NCBI GenBank assembly: GCA_035546335.1
Contig: DATKDP010000060.1
Coordinates: forward strand, 7,730 to 71,729
Length of the DNA: 64,000 bases
From: DATKDP01 sp035546335
Lineage (GTDB): Bacteria; Acidobacteriota; Thermoanaerobaculia; Gp7-AA8
Direction: 5' to 3'
Shown: one piece after another, positions 1 through 8,702 of the stretch
How positions within the stretch are numbered: position 1 is the stretch's first letter
Layout: each line of letters begins with the position of its first letter
The notes under the pieces: generated by a model
The model's input: only the letters and a program-made list of their open reading frames with translations
What the model was told of the DNA's origin: nothing
Database searches by the model: none
Program-made: the position numbers and the translations under genes

Positions 1-271
1 GGGGCAGCAGTCCGTCAAGCTCCGTCGCAATGATGCTTCGGCGCGAGAGCGCTACTGCAGCGGTGATCACGACGAGTGAGACGAGAAGCACGGAGCGCGA
101 CCAGGGAATGTGAAGGAGCGAGAGCAGAAACATCGTGAAGCCGATGAGCGAGATTCCGAGCAGCAGAGAAATGCCGAAAAACATGCCCGGACGCACCCGC
201 AGGCCGAATGCGGCCGTCAGGACGATGCCGAACATGAGCGCGATGAGAAGCGCCAGCACGGTTCCGATCAC
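1..271 (-). CDS. Integral membrane protein, N-terminal part only
   Basis: The reading frame begins with GTG at 271, inside the stop of the upstream gene (GTGA overlap of 4 bases), and runs off the window edge. About 90 residues are visible. They are strongly hydrophobic, with three likely membrane segments: an N-terminal helix after MIGTVLALLIAL, a second around GMFFGISLLLG, and a third before the sequence SRRSIIATELDG. An ATG twelve codons downstream is an alternative start. Translational coupling to the small membrane protein upstream suggests joint expression. No family can be named from this fragment; multi-helix proteins that handle polyprenyl-linked sugars begin like this, but that is only a possibility. 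Confidence 0.6.
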   Translation of the reverse strand, partial: MIGTVLALLIALMFGIVLTAAFGLRVRPGMFFGISLLLGISLIGFTMFLLSLLHIPWSRSVLLVSLVVITAAVALSRRSIIATELDGLLP

Positions 272-708
272 CGACTTCTCCTGAGGAGTGTACCGTTCGC
301 ATCTCGCCAGACGACCGTGAACCCCTCGATCGCCGGTGCGCCGTGCCAGGCAGCGACCCATTCGGCCTGCCGCAGCGACTCGACGAGAGGACGATCATCT
401 CTGCCCAGGAGCGGAATCGGCTTGCGTCCGGCAAGCAGATACTGGGCCCGGCAGAATGCGTAGCCATAGCCGCCGAACCACTGTCGCATCGGCACCCAGA
501 TAGCGATCGTCTCACCTTCGTCGGTGCGCGCCCGTACCTCCTCGAGGAACGATCGGTAGCCGGGCATGCGAGAGTAGGAAAGCTCCGTCAACCAGGCCGA
601 GAGCCGAGGCCGATCGACCGTGAACATCTTCCAGTAGTAGGGCTCGAACAGGCCAACGAGCATGCTGATGAAGACCACCTGCGCAAGCAGCCGCCGGAGC
701 GTCATCAC
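268..708 (-). CDS. Small membrane-anchored protein, paralogue of the 3489-3911 gene
   Basis: 146 residues starting at GTG 708 or the adjacent ATG at 705, only 3 bases after the thiolase stop, so probably co-transcribed with it. One N-terminal membrane segment (residues about 5-22) is followed by a soluble domain. It shares an arrangement with the protein at 3489-3911: a segment MRQWFGGYGYAF followed by YLLAGRKPIPLL here, against MRTWEDGYPYLY and YDLAGRRVLRI there. In glycosyltransferase-like membrane proteins such a periplasmic piece often follows the helices, so this may be a split or accessory subunit. I do not recognise a named family. Confidence 0.6.
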   Translation of the reverse strand: MMTLRRLLAQVVFISMLVGLFEPYYWKMFTVDRPRLSAWLTELSYSRMPGYRSFLEEVRARTDEGETIAIWVPMRQWFGGYGYAFCRAQYLLAGRKPIPLLGRDDRPLVESLRQAEWVAAWHGAPAIEGFTVVWRDANGTLLRRSR

Positions 709-711
709 CGG

Positions 712-1887
712 TCAGATCATCTCGACGATCATTGCAGTCGCTTCGCCGCCGCCATTGCAGATCGAAGCGAGCCCGCGCCTGAGACCCTGCTGCTGGAGCG
801 CGTGCACGAGGGTCACGAGAATCCTCGCCCCGCTCGAGCCGATCGGATGCCCGAGGGCCACCGCACCGCCGTTCACATTGAGCTTCTCGTGTGGAATGTT
901 CGCATCTTTCATCGCCGCGAGCGCCACAGCAGCAAATGCCTCGTTGACCTCGAACAGATCGATCTCGCCGGCGCCGAGGCCGGCTTTGTCGAGCACGCTC
1001 TGGATCGCGAAGCCGGGAGCGGTCGTGAACCACTCCGGCTCCTGGGAATGGGTGGACTGGGCGACGATCCTGGCCATCGGTTTGAGCCCCCTCGCTTCGG
1101 CGTATTCGGCGGACGAGACCACCAGCGCCGCGGCGCCATCGCTGATCTTCGAGGAGTTGGCAGCGGTCACCGATCCATCCTTCTGAAAAGCGGGCTTGAG
1201 GGACGGCATCTTCTCCAGCGGAGCGGCAAAGGGCTCTTCGTCGTCGATCACGACCGACTTTCCCTTCTTCCCCTCGATCTCGACGACGGCGATCTCCCGC
1301 TTGAATTTCCCGCTCTGAACCGCGTTTTGAGCGCGCTTGTACGACTCGAGGGCGAAGTCGTCCTGCTCCTGCCGGCTGAAGTCGTACTTCGCAACGCAGG
1401 TTTCCGCGCATGTCCCCATGTGCTTGTCACCATAAGGATCCCAGAGCCCATCGTGGATCATCAGATCGACGATCTTCCCGTTGCCCATTCGATACCCGGT
1501 TCTCGCCTGCTGAAGCACATAGGGAGCGTTCGACATCGACTCCATTCCCCCGGCAACAGCAACCTGATACTCACCGCACCGGATGTCGTTGACGGCGAAC
1601 ATGACCGACTTCAGACCCGATCCGCACACCTTGTTCACCGTCACGGCGCCGGCGCTGACCGGAATCTCCGCGCCGATGGCGGCCTGCCGCGCAGGGGCCT
1701 GGCCGATGCCTCCCTGCAGAACGTTTCCCATCAGCACGTTCTCGACCTGATCCGGTCCGATTCCTGCGGTCTCCAGGGCACAGCGGATGGCGACCGATCC
1801 GAGCTTCGGAGCCGAGAGCGCGGACAGAGAACCGAGAAACGAGCCGATCGGTGTTCGCGCTGCCCCGAGGATGACGATCTCTTTCAT
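712..1887 (-). CDS. Acetyl-CoA C-acetyltransferase (thiolase, biosynthetic type)
   Basis: 391 residues, full length for thiolase II. The enzyme condenses two acetyl-CoA to acetoacetyl-CoA, or runs the reverse reaction in fatty or amino acid breakdown. The nucleophile Cys88 lies in VNKVCGSGLK. His347 lies in GHPIGSSGAR and the second catalytic Cys377 in CNGGGEA. The N-terminal ILGAARTPIGSF is typical of the family. The CNGGGEA ending fits acetoacetyl-CoA thiolases (AtoB/PhaA type) better than long-chain 3-ketoacyl thiolases. No phaB or phaC lies next to it, so a PHB role is not indicated. A second, more divergent thiolase is at 27582-28772. The next genes on the same strand are small membrane proteins of unknown link. 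Confidence 0.93.
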   Translation of the reverse strand: MKEIVILGAARTPIGSFLGSLSALSAPKLGSVAIRCALETAGIGPDQVENVLMGNVLQGGIGQAPARQAAIGAEIPVSAGAVTVNKVCGSGLKSVMFAVNDIRCGEYQVAVAGGMESMSNAPYVLQQARTGYRMGNGKIVDLMIHDGLWDPYGDKHMGTCAETCVAKYDFSRQEQDDFALESYKRAQNAVQSGKFKREIAVVEIEGKKGKSVVIDDEEPFAAPLEKMPSLKPAFQKDGSVTAANSSKISDGAAALVVSSAEYAEARGLKPMARIVAQSTHSQEPEWFTTAPGFAIQSVLDKAGLGAGEIDLFEVNEAFAAVALAAMKDANIPHEKLNVNGGAVALGHPIGSSGARILVTLVHALQQQGLRRGLASICNGGGEATAMIVEMI

Positions 1888-2107
1888 GGTTTTGTCTCCA
1901 CGTCGAGTTTCGATGGCTGGTGCCGCGTCGAGGCTGTTTCACCGCAACAATCTCGATGCGGCATTAGTCTATATCAGGTCGAACGGAGTCGCCCTTTCGG
2001 GAATACGTCCATCGCGTCGAGGTTTGTTCCCGGAGGTCCCGCCCGCCGCGCTGGGCATTCCGACCCTTCTGCTATGATCCCATTCATCACGCTCACGAGG
2101 TGCCTTC

Positions 2108-3463
2108 ATGTCGATTTCCACCGTCACTGACCGAAGGATTCACATCCAGGCTTCGGATGTCCACAGCGTCCTGTCGCGGCACATGCTCGCCGACGGCTAC
2201 GACATGGTCATGGACCTGCGCAAATCGAAGGGCTCGTGGCTCTTCGATTCGCGTCGCGGCCGAATGGTGCTCGATTTCTTCTCCAACTTCGCCTCCTGCC
2301 CGATCGGCTACAACCACCCGCGACTCGACAATCCGGAGTTTCGCGAGCGGATCGCGGAGGCCGCACTCAACAAGCCGGCGAACTCCGACATCTACACCAT
2401 CCAGATGGCGGAGTTCGTGGAGACGTTCGCACGCCTCGCACTCCCGCCGTCGCTGAACAAGCACCTCTTCTTCATCGAAGGGGGAGCACTGGCAATCGAG
2501 AACGCCCTCAAGACGGCATTCGACTGGAAGATCCGGAAGAACCTCGGAAAGGGATCGAAGGAAGAGCGCGGAACGCAGATCATGCATCTGCGCGAGGCGT
2601 TTCATGGACGTTCGGGCTACACCCTCTCGCTCACGAATACGGCCGATTCGCGCAAGACGGACTATTTCCCGAAATTCGACTGGCCGAGAATCCCGAATCC
2701 GAAGATCCATTTCCCGGCGACTGCGGCGGCTCTCGAGCTGGTCGCTACGGCGGAAACAGAGGCGCTCGAGCTGGCGAAGAAGTACCTCGCCGAGCGGAAG
2801 GACGACATCGCAGCGTTCATTCTCGAGCCGATCCAGGGAGAGGGAGGAGACAACCATTTCCGCCCGGAGTTCTTCGCCGCGGTCCGCCAGCTCTGTGACG
2901 AGAACGACATGCTCCTGATCTTCGACGAGATCCAGTCCGGCACCGGCCTGACGGGAAAAATGTGGGCGTTTCAGCATTTCGGAGTCGAGCCGGACATCGT
3001 TGCCTTCGGTAAGAAGACGCAGGTCTGCGGATTCGCGGCGAACGAGCGGATCTTCGACATCGAAAAGAACGTCTTCACCGTCTCCTCGCGCATCAATTCC
3101 ACGTGGGGCGGCAACCTGACCGACATGGTCCGCTCACAGCGCTATTTCGAGATCATCGACGAGGAAGGGCTGATCCAGAATGCTGCGACCGTCGGCGAAT
3201 ACTTCCTCGGCGAGCTCGAACGCTTCGGAGCTCAGTTTCCCGAGCTGGTGTCCAACGTCCGCGGCCGAGGTCTCATGGCGGCATTCGATCTGCCGAACGG
3301 TGACATCCGCGACAAGGCGATCAGGGCGATGGGCGAGCAGGATCTTCTGGTGCTCGCCTCCGGGCACCGCTCGATCCGTTTTCGCCCGGCGCTGAACCTC
3401 AGCCGTGAAGATGCCGGTGAAGGCATCCGCCGGATCGAGAAGTCACTGCGGCAGGTCGCCTGA
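2108..3463 (+). CDS. lat: L-lysine 6-aminotransferase
   Basis: 451 residues, a PLP enzyme of aminotransferase class III. It moves the epsilon-amino group of lysine to 2-oxoglutarate, giving 2-aminoadipate semialdehyde (as piperideine-6-carboxylate) and glutamate. Diagnostic features are the Lat-specific stretches FFSNFASCPIGYNHP, FIEGGALAIENALK and the block around residues 273-308: IFDEIQSG (Asp273, cofactor ring) followed by FGKKTQVCG, which carries the Schiff-base lysine (302 or 303). STWGGNLTDM is also conserved in Lat. It stands alone. In beta-lactam producers Lat feeds precursor supply, but no such genes are near, so lysine catabolism or osmolyte formation is more likely. Divergent from the thiolase, with a 220-base gap. 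Confidence 0.93.
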   Translation: MSISTVTDRRIHIQASDVHSVLSRHMLADGYDMVMDLRKSKGSWLFDSRRGRMVLDFFSNFASCPIGYNHPRLDNPEFRERIAEAALNKPANSDIYTIQMAEFVETFARLALPPSLNKHLFFIEGGALAIENALKTAFDWKIRKNLGKGSKEERGTQIMHLREAFHGRSGYTLSLTNTADSRKTDYFPKFDWPRIPNPKIHFPATAAALELVATAETEALELAKKYLAERKDDIAAFILEPIQGEGGDNHFRPEFFAAVRQLCDENDMLLIFDEIQSGTGLTGKMWAFQHFGVEPDIVAFGKKTQVCGFAANERIFDIEKNVFTVSSRINSTWGGNLTDMVRSQRYFEIIDEEGLIQNAATVGEYFLGELERFGAQFPELVSNVRGRGLMAAFDLPNGDIRDKAIRAMGEQDLLVLASGHRSIRFRPALNLSREDAGEGIRRIEKSLRQVA

Positions 3464-3488
3464 GCCGTGCACTCGTAACCTCCGAGAG

Positions 3489-3911
3489 TCATCGGGCACG
3501 TTGACCGGAAACGGAGGCCGATCGCAGCAGGAGCGTGACCGCCGCCATGACGCCCAGGATGATTCCGACCGGTTCGAGAATGCGCCCCCACGAATGCTCG
3601 ATGTGGATACGAAGGACTCGGCGCCCGGCCAGATCGTAGGCAGCCTGAAGATAGAGATATGGGTACCCATCTTCCCATGTGCGCATCGGCAGCAGCACGA
3701 CGGCCACGCTCTGACCCTCGGCGATCCTCAGCCGAGCTGTCTGGAGAAACCTGCGGTACTCCGCTGGAACGGGGTCTTCCCAGCCGAAAGAAAGCCAATG
3801 CGAAGGAACGAGTGCGCGAATCAGGGAAGGTCGAAATCCCGCCACTGCGATCACGAAGAGAACGACGAGGATCGCAAAACGCCGCCTCGTATCATCGGAC
3901 AAGCTCACCAC
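3489..3911 (-). CDS. Small membrane protein, paralogue of the 268-708 gene
   Basis: 140 residues. It has an N-terminal membrane helix (about residues 12-30), a soluble middle, and a second hydrophobic segment near residues 110-130 (LEPVGIILGVMAAVTLLL) that the paralogue at 268-708 lacks. Shared features are MRTWEDGYPYLY and YDLAGRRVLRI. It converges on the lysine aminotransferase gene with 25 bases between stops. Function unknown. The presence of two copies on either side of a thiolase and Lat suggests a local duplication followed by rearrangement. Confidence 0.55.
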   Translation of the reverse strand: MVSLSDDTRRRFAILVVLFVIAVAGFRPSLIRALVPSHWLSFGWEDPVPAEYRRFLQTARLRIAEGQSVAVVLLPMRTWEDGYPYLYLQAAYDLAGRRVLRIHIEHSWGRILEPVGIILGVMAAVTLLLRSASVSGQRAR

Positions 3912-3979
3912 GCGACCGAAATGGTAGCAGAGGGTGACAGTCGAGTGAGGGAACCGTGCAGGGGGTCAGATGGGCGAGA

Positions 3980-4972
3980 TCATTTCGCCGTTGCAACGGC
4001 TTCCGGCGACGGCTCTTCGTGCCAGTTGGTGTGGGGCTGGCGATTGAGCACCAGATAGTGCCAGATCAGCTCTCCGTAGCCGTGCATCACGATTCCTCGT
4101 TCCCGATAGAAGGGGAGCAGCAGTTTCTGCAACCGCGGTAGATTGTAGAAGGGCACCGACGGAAAGTAGTGATGCTCGAGGTGGTAATTCGAAAAAAGGT
4201 AGACGAAATCCCAGAACCAGGAGCCGCGCATCAGGGTGGACCACTTCGCCGGATCGGTAGGATCGACATCGTAGTGCTGGCCGAGGCGATTGAGGGCGAA
4301 AGCCACCGGGAAGATGAAAAAGTACGGTACGAGATAGGCCTTCCAGGCGATCATCCATCCGAAGAACCAGACGATGAATCCGAGTAGAGCGAGATGCAGG
4401 ATGATCGTGGCTGTCCGCTCTCGCGCGATCGCCCGCTTCAGTTCGGCCGGATAGGTCTGCCCTTCCTGCTTTGCCGCCCTGAAGTAGATCGGAAACAGCG
4501 CCGGAGTGAAGTAGAGCAATTTCAGCCAGCGCGCATTGATCTTCGGCGACAGGTGATGCCGTTTCGGATCCTCGTCATCCGACCCGAGAGCGGCATGATG
4601 GTCGAGATGCCAGCGGGTGAACTGCATTGCCGAGATGCCGCTGGGAACGGCGTAGACGATTCCGAGGATACGGTTCCAACGATCGCTCACCTCGCCGAGG
4701 GCGGCCCGATGGACAACCTCATGGAGAAGAATCGTGCAGTTGAAGATGGCGAAGCCGGAGACGAGGGCGAAGGGGAGCCAGAGAAACCACCGATCGAGCA
4801 GTACGATCGCCGCGGTGGACCCTGCCAGCGCCGCAAAAAGGCAGAGCGCGATGAACAGATGCAGCATTGGGCGCTTTCGATGCAACAGACGCAGCTCTTC
4901 GACGGGGACGAAGCGTCCCAGCTCGCTGCGCAGCGAGACGGTATGATCGGCGTAGTAGCGGCTTCCGGTCAT
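3980..4972 (-). CDS. Fatty acid desaturase family protein
   Basis: About 330 residues, an integral membrane di-iron enzyme. Three histidine boxes are visible: HEVVHRAALG, then HLDHHAALGSDDED, and NYHLEHHYFPSVPFYNLPRL near the C-terminus. Two hydrophobic hairpins (around residues 38-80 and 185-230) place the active site on the cytosolic face. The boxes match the acyl-lipid desaturase / beta-carotene hydroxylase-like superfamily. Which acyl chain or lipid it modifies cannot be told from the sequence. The start is ATG 4972 (MTGSRYYADH); GTG 4981 is an alternative. It is followed at 3911 by the small membrane protein on the same strand and is divergent from the HD-GYP gene, with about 200 bases between. 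Confidence 0.85.
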   Translation of the reverse strand: MTGSRYYADHTVSLRSELGRFVPVEELRLLHRKRPMLHLFIALCLFAALAGSTAAIVLLDRWFLWLPFALVSGFAIFNCTILLHEVVHRAALGEVSDRWNRILGIVYAVPSGISAMQFTRWHLDHHAALGSDDEDPKRHHLSPKINARWLKLLYFTPALFPIYFRAAKQEGQTYPAELKRAIARERTATIILHLALLGFIVWFFGWMIAWKAYLVPYFFIFPVAFALNRLGQHYDVDPTDPAKWSTLMRGSWFWDFVYLFSNYHLEHHYFPSVPFYNLPRLQKLLLPFYRERGIVMHGYGELIWHYLVLNRQPHTNWHEEPSPEAVATAK

Positions 4973-5181
4973 TCGACGCACGATTCAACAGGAGCCCCGC
5001 GATGAATATTCGTAGGCGAAGCGCAGCGGTCGAGCACGAGATGAATCAGGCTGCCATCGACCGCGGCGACTTACCTGATTCATCGGAAGGCCATCGGCCC
5101 GGCCTCCCGTTTCATGGCGGTCAGCGTGGCCGGCGGATATAATGAAATCGAATCGTTCCTGAACGCGCTTTCGGAGGGCCG

Positions 5182-7203
5182 ATGCCGGTGGCGGGAGTGC
5201 CGGCCGCAAACGAGCGCGAGGTCGTTCTAGCGGTCGACGACAACGAACAGAACCTCCAGTTGCTCGAAGAGTATCTCTGGCAGTGGGGGTACGACGTGGT
5301 TCTGGCCCGCGACGGGCGGGAAGCGCTCGATCTCTTTCCGCAGGTCAATCCCGCGCTCATCGTCCTCGACGTGATGATGCCGAACATGGACGGCTACGAG
5401 GCGTGCGCGCGAATCAAAGCGACTGCGCAGGGACGGCGCATTCCGATCGTGATGCTCACGGCGCTGACCGGAACCGAAGACAAGATCCGCGCACTCGAGT
5501 CGGGAGCGGACGACTTCCTCAACAAGCCGATCAACAAGGAGGAACTGCGGACCCGCATCCGCTCACTGTTGAAAATCAGAAGCCTCCGAAAAGAGCTCGA
5601 CTCCGGCGAAAACATCATCGTGAGCCTCACGTCTGCGCTGGGAAACAAGGATCCGCGCAGCGGCGGGCACATCCATCGCGTCGCCTCCTACAGCGCACAG
5701 TTGTGCGACAAGCTGAAGATGTCCTCCGACGATCGGGAAACGATCATCAAGGCAGCACTCCTTCACGACGTGGGGATGATCGGTGTACCTGATCAGATTC
5801 TTCTAAAAGGCGACCCTCTGACTCGAGATGAAGAAGAGCGCATGCGCGAACATGCAGCCATGGGAGCTTCGATTCTCTCGCCTCTCATCACCTTCCGTCA
5901 GTTCATCCCCGCGGTGCGCTGGCATCACGAAAGGGCGGATGGAAGGGGATATCCCGATGGATTGACCGAGTCCGAAATTCCCATCGACGCGCAGATCGTC
6001 GGCATCGCGAACCGCTTCGACGAGATTCGTCACGGCGAGGTCGTTCTCGGTCTCGGCGACGCGCTCGACCTGTTGACCGGGGAAGCGAAACGGGGCGCCT
6101 TTTCCGAATCCCTCGTCGAAGCGTTCGTTGCGGCAATCTCCGACGAGCCGCTGAAGCGATCGCCGGGCCCCATCGCCATTCCGAAACGAAAGCCCCGGCC
6201 TCGCGTTCTGTGCGTGGATGACAGCAGGTACAACCGGGAACTGGTCGCCGCCGCCCTGGCGGACGAAGGGCTCGAAGTCGTGCAGGCGGAAAACGGCATC
6301 GAGGCGGTGCGCAGGGTCGAAGAGGAAGGGATCGACGTCGTTCTCCTCGATCTCGTGATGCCCGATCAGGACGGCGAGGAAACACTGAGCGCTCTACGCG
6401 CCGATCCACGATACGAGTTTCTTCCGATCATCGTTCTGACGGCTCACCGCAACAGCGAGCTGCGGCAGCAGGCAATCGTCGCCGGTGCGGATGACTTTCT
6501 AAGCTATCCACTCAATCGACTGGAACTGACGACGCGAATCAACTCGCTGCTTCGAATCAAAGACTTTCACAGCGACCTCGAAGAGAGTCAGAATGTGATC
6601 TGCGCCCTGGCGCTCGCCATCGAGGCCAAGGACTCGTATACGCGCGGACACTCGCAGCGGGTGGGAGATCTCGCTCACTCGTTCTCTCTCCATCTCGGTT
6701 TCGCCCCGCAGATGGCGGAGCTGATCCGGACCGCCGGACTTCTGCACGACATCGGAAAGATCGCGGTTCCGGAATCGCTCCTCAACAAGCGCGGCCCGCT
6801 GACCAGAGACGAGTTTCTCCGCGTGATCGATCACCCCGTGATCGGAGAGGAGATGTGCCGCCCTCTGTTGACGCTTCACGGCGTGCTCAGAATGATCCGC
6901 CATCATCACGAACGATTCGACGGGCGCGGCTATCCCGACGGCCTGAAGGGGACGGCGATCCCTGAGGAAGTGCGGCTGCTCTCGATCGTCGACGCGTACG
7001 ACGCGCTCACCTCGCACCGCTCGTATCGACCTGCTCCTCTCGACCATCGTGCAGCGCTCGAGACTCTGCGCCGCGAGGCGCAGGCGGGCAAATGGGACCC
7101 TGAAATGGTCGACGAGCTCTGCACGATGCTCGGTGATGAAGCCCCCGACTACGAAAGCATCGCCCGCCCGGTTCCGACGCTTCAGCTCGGCGTGCCCAAC
7201 TGA
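5182..7203 (+). CDS. Tandem response regulator: REC-HDGYP-REC-HDGYP
   Basis: 673 residues. The order is REC1 (about 14-130, phospho-acceptor Asp63, Lys115), HD-GYP1 (about 145-320), REC2 (about 340-458, Asp390) and HD-GYP2 (about 470-640). HD-GYP2 has the full c-di-GMP phosphodiesterase signature: HDIGK (522-526), HHHERFDGRGYP and DAYDALTSHRSYR. HD-GYP1 keeps HD (195-196) and RGYP but has Met199 where HDIGK has Lys, and NRFDEI where DAYDAL is expected, so it is probably inactive or altered. REC2 has SYPLN where the conserved Lys-Pro lies, so its phospho-switch may be changed. No histidine kinase adjoins. The likely role is turnover of cyclic dinucleotides in response to two inputs. Confidence 0.9.
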   Translation: MPVAGVPAANEREVVLAVDDNEQNLQLLEEYLWQWGYDVVLARDGREALDLFPQVNPALIVLDVMMPNMDGYEACARIKATAQGRRIPIVMLTALTGTEDKIRALESGADDFLNKPINKEELRTRIRSLLKIRSLRKELDSGENIIVSLTSALGNKDPRSGGHIHRVASYSAQLCDKLKMSSDDRETIIKAALLHDVGMIGVPDQILLKGDPLTRDEEERMREHAAMGASILSPLITFRQFIPAVRWHHERADGRGYPDGLTESEIPIDAQIVGIANRFDEIRHGEVVLGLGDALDLLTGEAKRGAFSESLVEAFVAAISDEPLKRSPGPIAIPKRKPRPRVLCVDDSRYNRELVAAALADEGLEVVQAENGIEAVRRVEEEGIDVVLLDLVMPDQDGEETLSALRADPRYEFLPIIVLTAHRNSELRQQAIVAGADDFLSYPLNRLELTTRINSLLRIKDFHSDLEESQNVICALALAIEAKDSYTRGHSQRVGDLAHSFSLHLGFAPQMAELIRTAGLLHDIGKIAVPESLLNKRGPLTRDEFLRVIDHPVIGEEMCRPLLTLHGVLRMIRHHHERFDGRGYPDGLKGTAIPEEVRLLSIVDAYDALTSHRSYRPAPLDHRAALETLRREAQAGKWDPEMVDELCTMLGDEAPDYESIARPVPTLQLGVPN

Positions 7204-7251
7204 CCGGTGGTGTCGCTTTCCGCTCCACCACCGCGTAGTACGACGATGCTT

Positions 7252-7308
7252 CCCCTCTCCCCACGACGATCTCGACTACGGAGCACCATGTGACCATGGG
7301 GAGAGGGG
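7252..7308. repeat. Palindromic repeat, copy 1
   Basis: A 12-base perfect inverted repeat (CCCCTCTCCCCA with TGGGGAGAGGGG) encloses a spacer of about 33 bases. The right arm is preceded by GTGACCA. The same arms and the same GTGACCATGGGGAGAGGG half recur at 19940-19996, while the spacers differ. This is a dispersed REP-like stem-loop in an intergenic gap. It may also stop transcription between the HD-GYP gene and ribF, but no T-tract follows. Confidence 0.7.
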
Positions 7309-7463
7309 CACCGCCGCCCGCTGGAATCCTTGCATCGCCCGAGCAGAACGCCGTTTCTTCGCATCCTCCACCCGGCTTCCACCGACCATCGTCCTCCCGC
7401 CTCTGCTGTACAATTCGCTGCGCACCCGGTGCGGCGCTCCTTCGCTGACGCCGCAGAGCTCGG

Positions 7464-8435
7464 GTGCCGATCAATCGAATGCTCGTTCTTCAAGACCCGC
7501 TCAAGGAGACCGATCTTCCTCTCGGCTGTGTGGCCACGATCGGCAACTTCGACGGGATGCATCGCGGCCATCAGGAAATCATCCGCAACGTCGTAGCTCG
7601 CGCCGCCGAGACCGGAAGCCCCTCCGCTGCGATCACGTTCCATCCGCATCCCCTTTCGGTCGTGGCCCCCGATCGAGCTCCGCGGCAGATTCTCACTCTG
7701 GCGCAGAAAGAAGAGATCCTGCGCGGGATGGGACTCGATGCCATGCTGGTCATTCCCTTCAGTCACGAGTTCTCGCGCTGGTCCGCCGAGAGGTTCATTC
7801 AGGAATTCCTGGTGGCGGCACTGAAAGTGCGGGAAGTGCAGATCGGAAACGACTTCTGTTTCGGCGCGGGTCGTCGTGGAAACCTCGCGATGCTCGAGGA
7901 GATGGGGCGACAGCTCGGATTCACGGTGCGCGGAATCAGCGAGATCATGGTGCGCGGAGTCCGGGTGTCGAGCTCGCTCGTTCGTGAAGCGATCATCAAG
8001 GGTGCGATGAACATCGTCAGGCTGGCCCTCGGCAGGACCTACTCCATCGAGGGACGCGTGGCCACAGGCCGGCGCCTCGGAAGGAAGATCGGCTTCCCCA
8101 CGGTGAACATCGAGCCGGCGAACGAGCTCTTCCCCGGCTCCGCGGTCTATGTCACGACCTCGAGATTCGAAACATTCGCCGGGAGCTTCGAGAGCGTGAC
8201 GAATATCGGCGTGAGACCGACTCTCTATGAAAACTATGCAACGACCATCGAGAGCCACATCCTCGATTTCGACTCGAATGTCTACGACGATACGGTGCGC
8301 GTCTACTTCCACAAGCTCCTGCGGCGTGAGCGTCAGTTCCGCTCTGCTCTCGAGCTCACCAATCAGATCCGCGCCGACATCGAGGCGGCACGACGCTATT
8401 TTCGGCGGCACCAGGGGGAGCCGGAAGGCGACTAG
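7464..8435 (+). CDS. ribF: Bifunctional riboflavin kinase / FAD synthetase
   Basis: 323 residues from GTG 7464; ATG 7479 is possible. It phosphorylates riboflavin to FMN and adenylates FMN to FAD in the cytosol. The N-terminal nucleotidyltransferase part shows GCVATIGNFDGMHRGHQEII with the HxGH-type motif, FHPHPLSVVAPDRAP, and the binding segment around VRGVRVSSSLVREAI. The C-terminal kinase part shows GRRLGRKIGFPTVNIEP and the GVRPTLYE segment, ending with a helix typical of the family. Full length. The stop codon TAG (8433-8435) forms the outer three bases of the inverted-repeat element that follows, so the extreme C-terminus may have been set by that insertion. Confidence 0.95.
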   Translation: MPINRMLVLQDPLKETDLPLGCVATIGNFDGMHRGHQEIIRNVVARAAETGSPSAAITFHPHPLSVVAPDRAPRQILTLAQKEEILRGMGLDAMLVIPFSHEFSRWSAERFIQEFLVAALKVREVQIGNDFCFGAGRRGNLAMLEEMGRQLGFTVRGISEIMVRGVRVSSSLVREAIIKGAMNIVRLALGRTYSIEGRVATGRRLGRKIGFPTVNIEPANELFPGSAVYVTTSRFETFAGSFESVTNIGVRPTLYENYATTIESHILDFDSNVYDDTVRVYFHKLLRRERQFRSALELTNQIRADIEAARRYFRRHQGEPEGD

Positions 8436-8597
8436 TGGAGTGTATTTGATGAATTGGTGCCAGATGGCGAAGAGATCGGCGACGTGAGCGAGGCGCGCCG
8501 ACGCAGGCATAGCGGTGACTATGTTGAGGAGGCGCAACGAAGCTCACGGCGTCGAGATCGAGCCAGGTGGTACCAATTCATCAAATACACTCCACTA
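8433..8597. mobile_element. 165-bp inverted-repeat element (MITE/REPIN-like)
   Basis: The two ends, 8433-8462 and 8568-8597, are 30-base inverted repeats that match at 29 of 30 positions (one G/A difference). The outer end reads TAGTGGAGTGTATTTGATGA on both strands. The interior of about 105 bases is GC rich with no convincing gene. Size and structure fit a non-autonomous element (MITE) or a doublet of REP sequences mobilised by a RAYT-type transposase. No transposase lies in the window. The left end overlaps the ribF stop and the right end sits about 105 bases before lptD. Confidence 0.75.
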
Positions 8598-8702
8598 GGT
8601 GTCAGGTCAGTTTGTCACGAGCCGTCCGGATCGCTTCCACGTCGCCAGTCACCGGGCCGAAGATCGAAATTTTCGGCCACGGTCGGATACAATGGGCGGC
8701 AG

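Noticed and set aside
343..2130. A 595-codon plus-strand open frame across the start of the window
   Set aside because: It is the mirror of the thiolase and small membrane protein on the minus strand; its translation is Arg/His/Pro-rich with no domain, as expected in high-GC DNA.
2108..3463. Lysine aminotransferase as marker of a beta-lactam gene cluster
   Set aside because: No ACV synthetase, IPNS or transport genes nearby.
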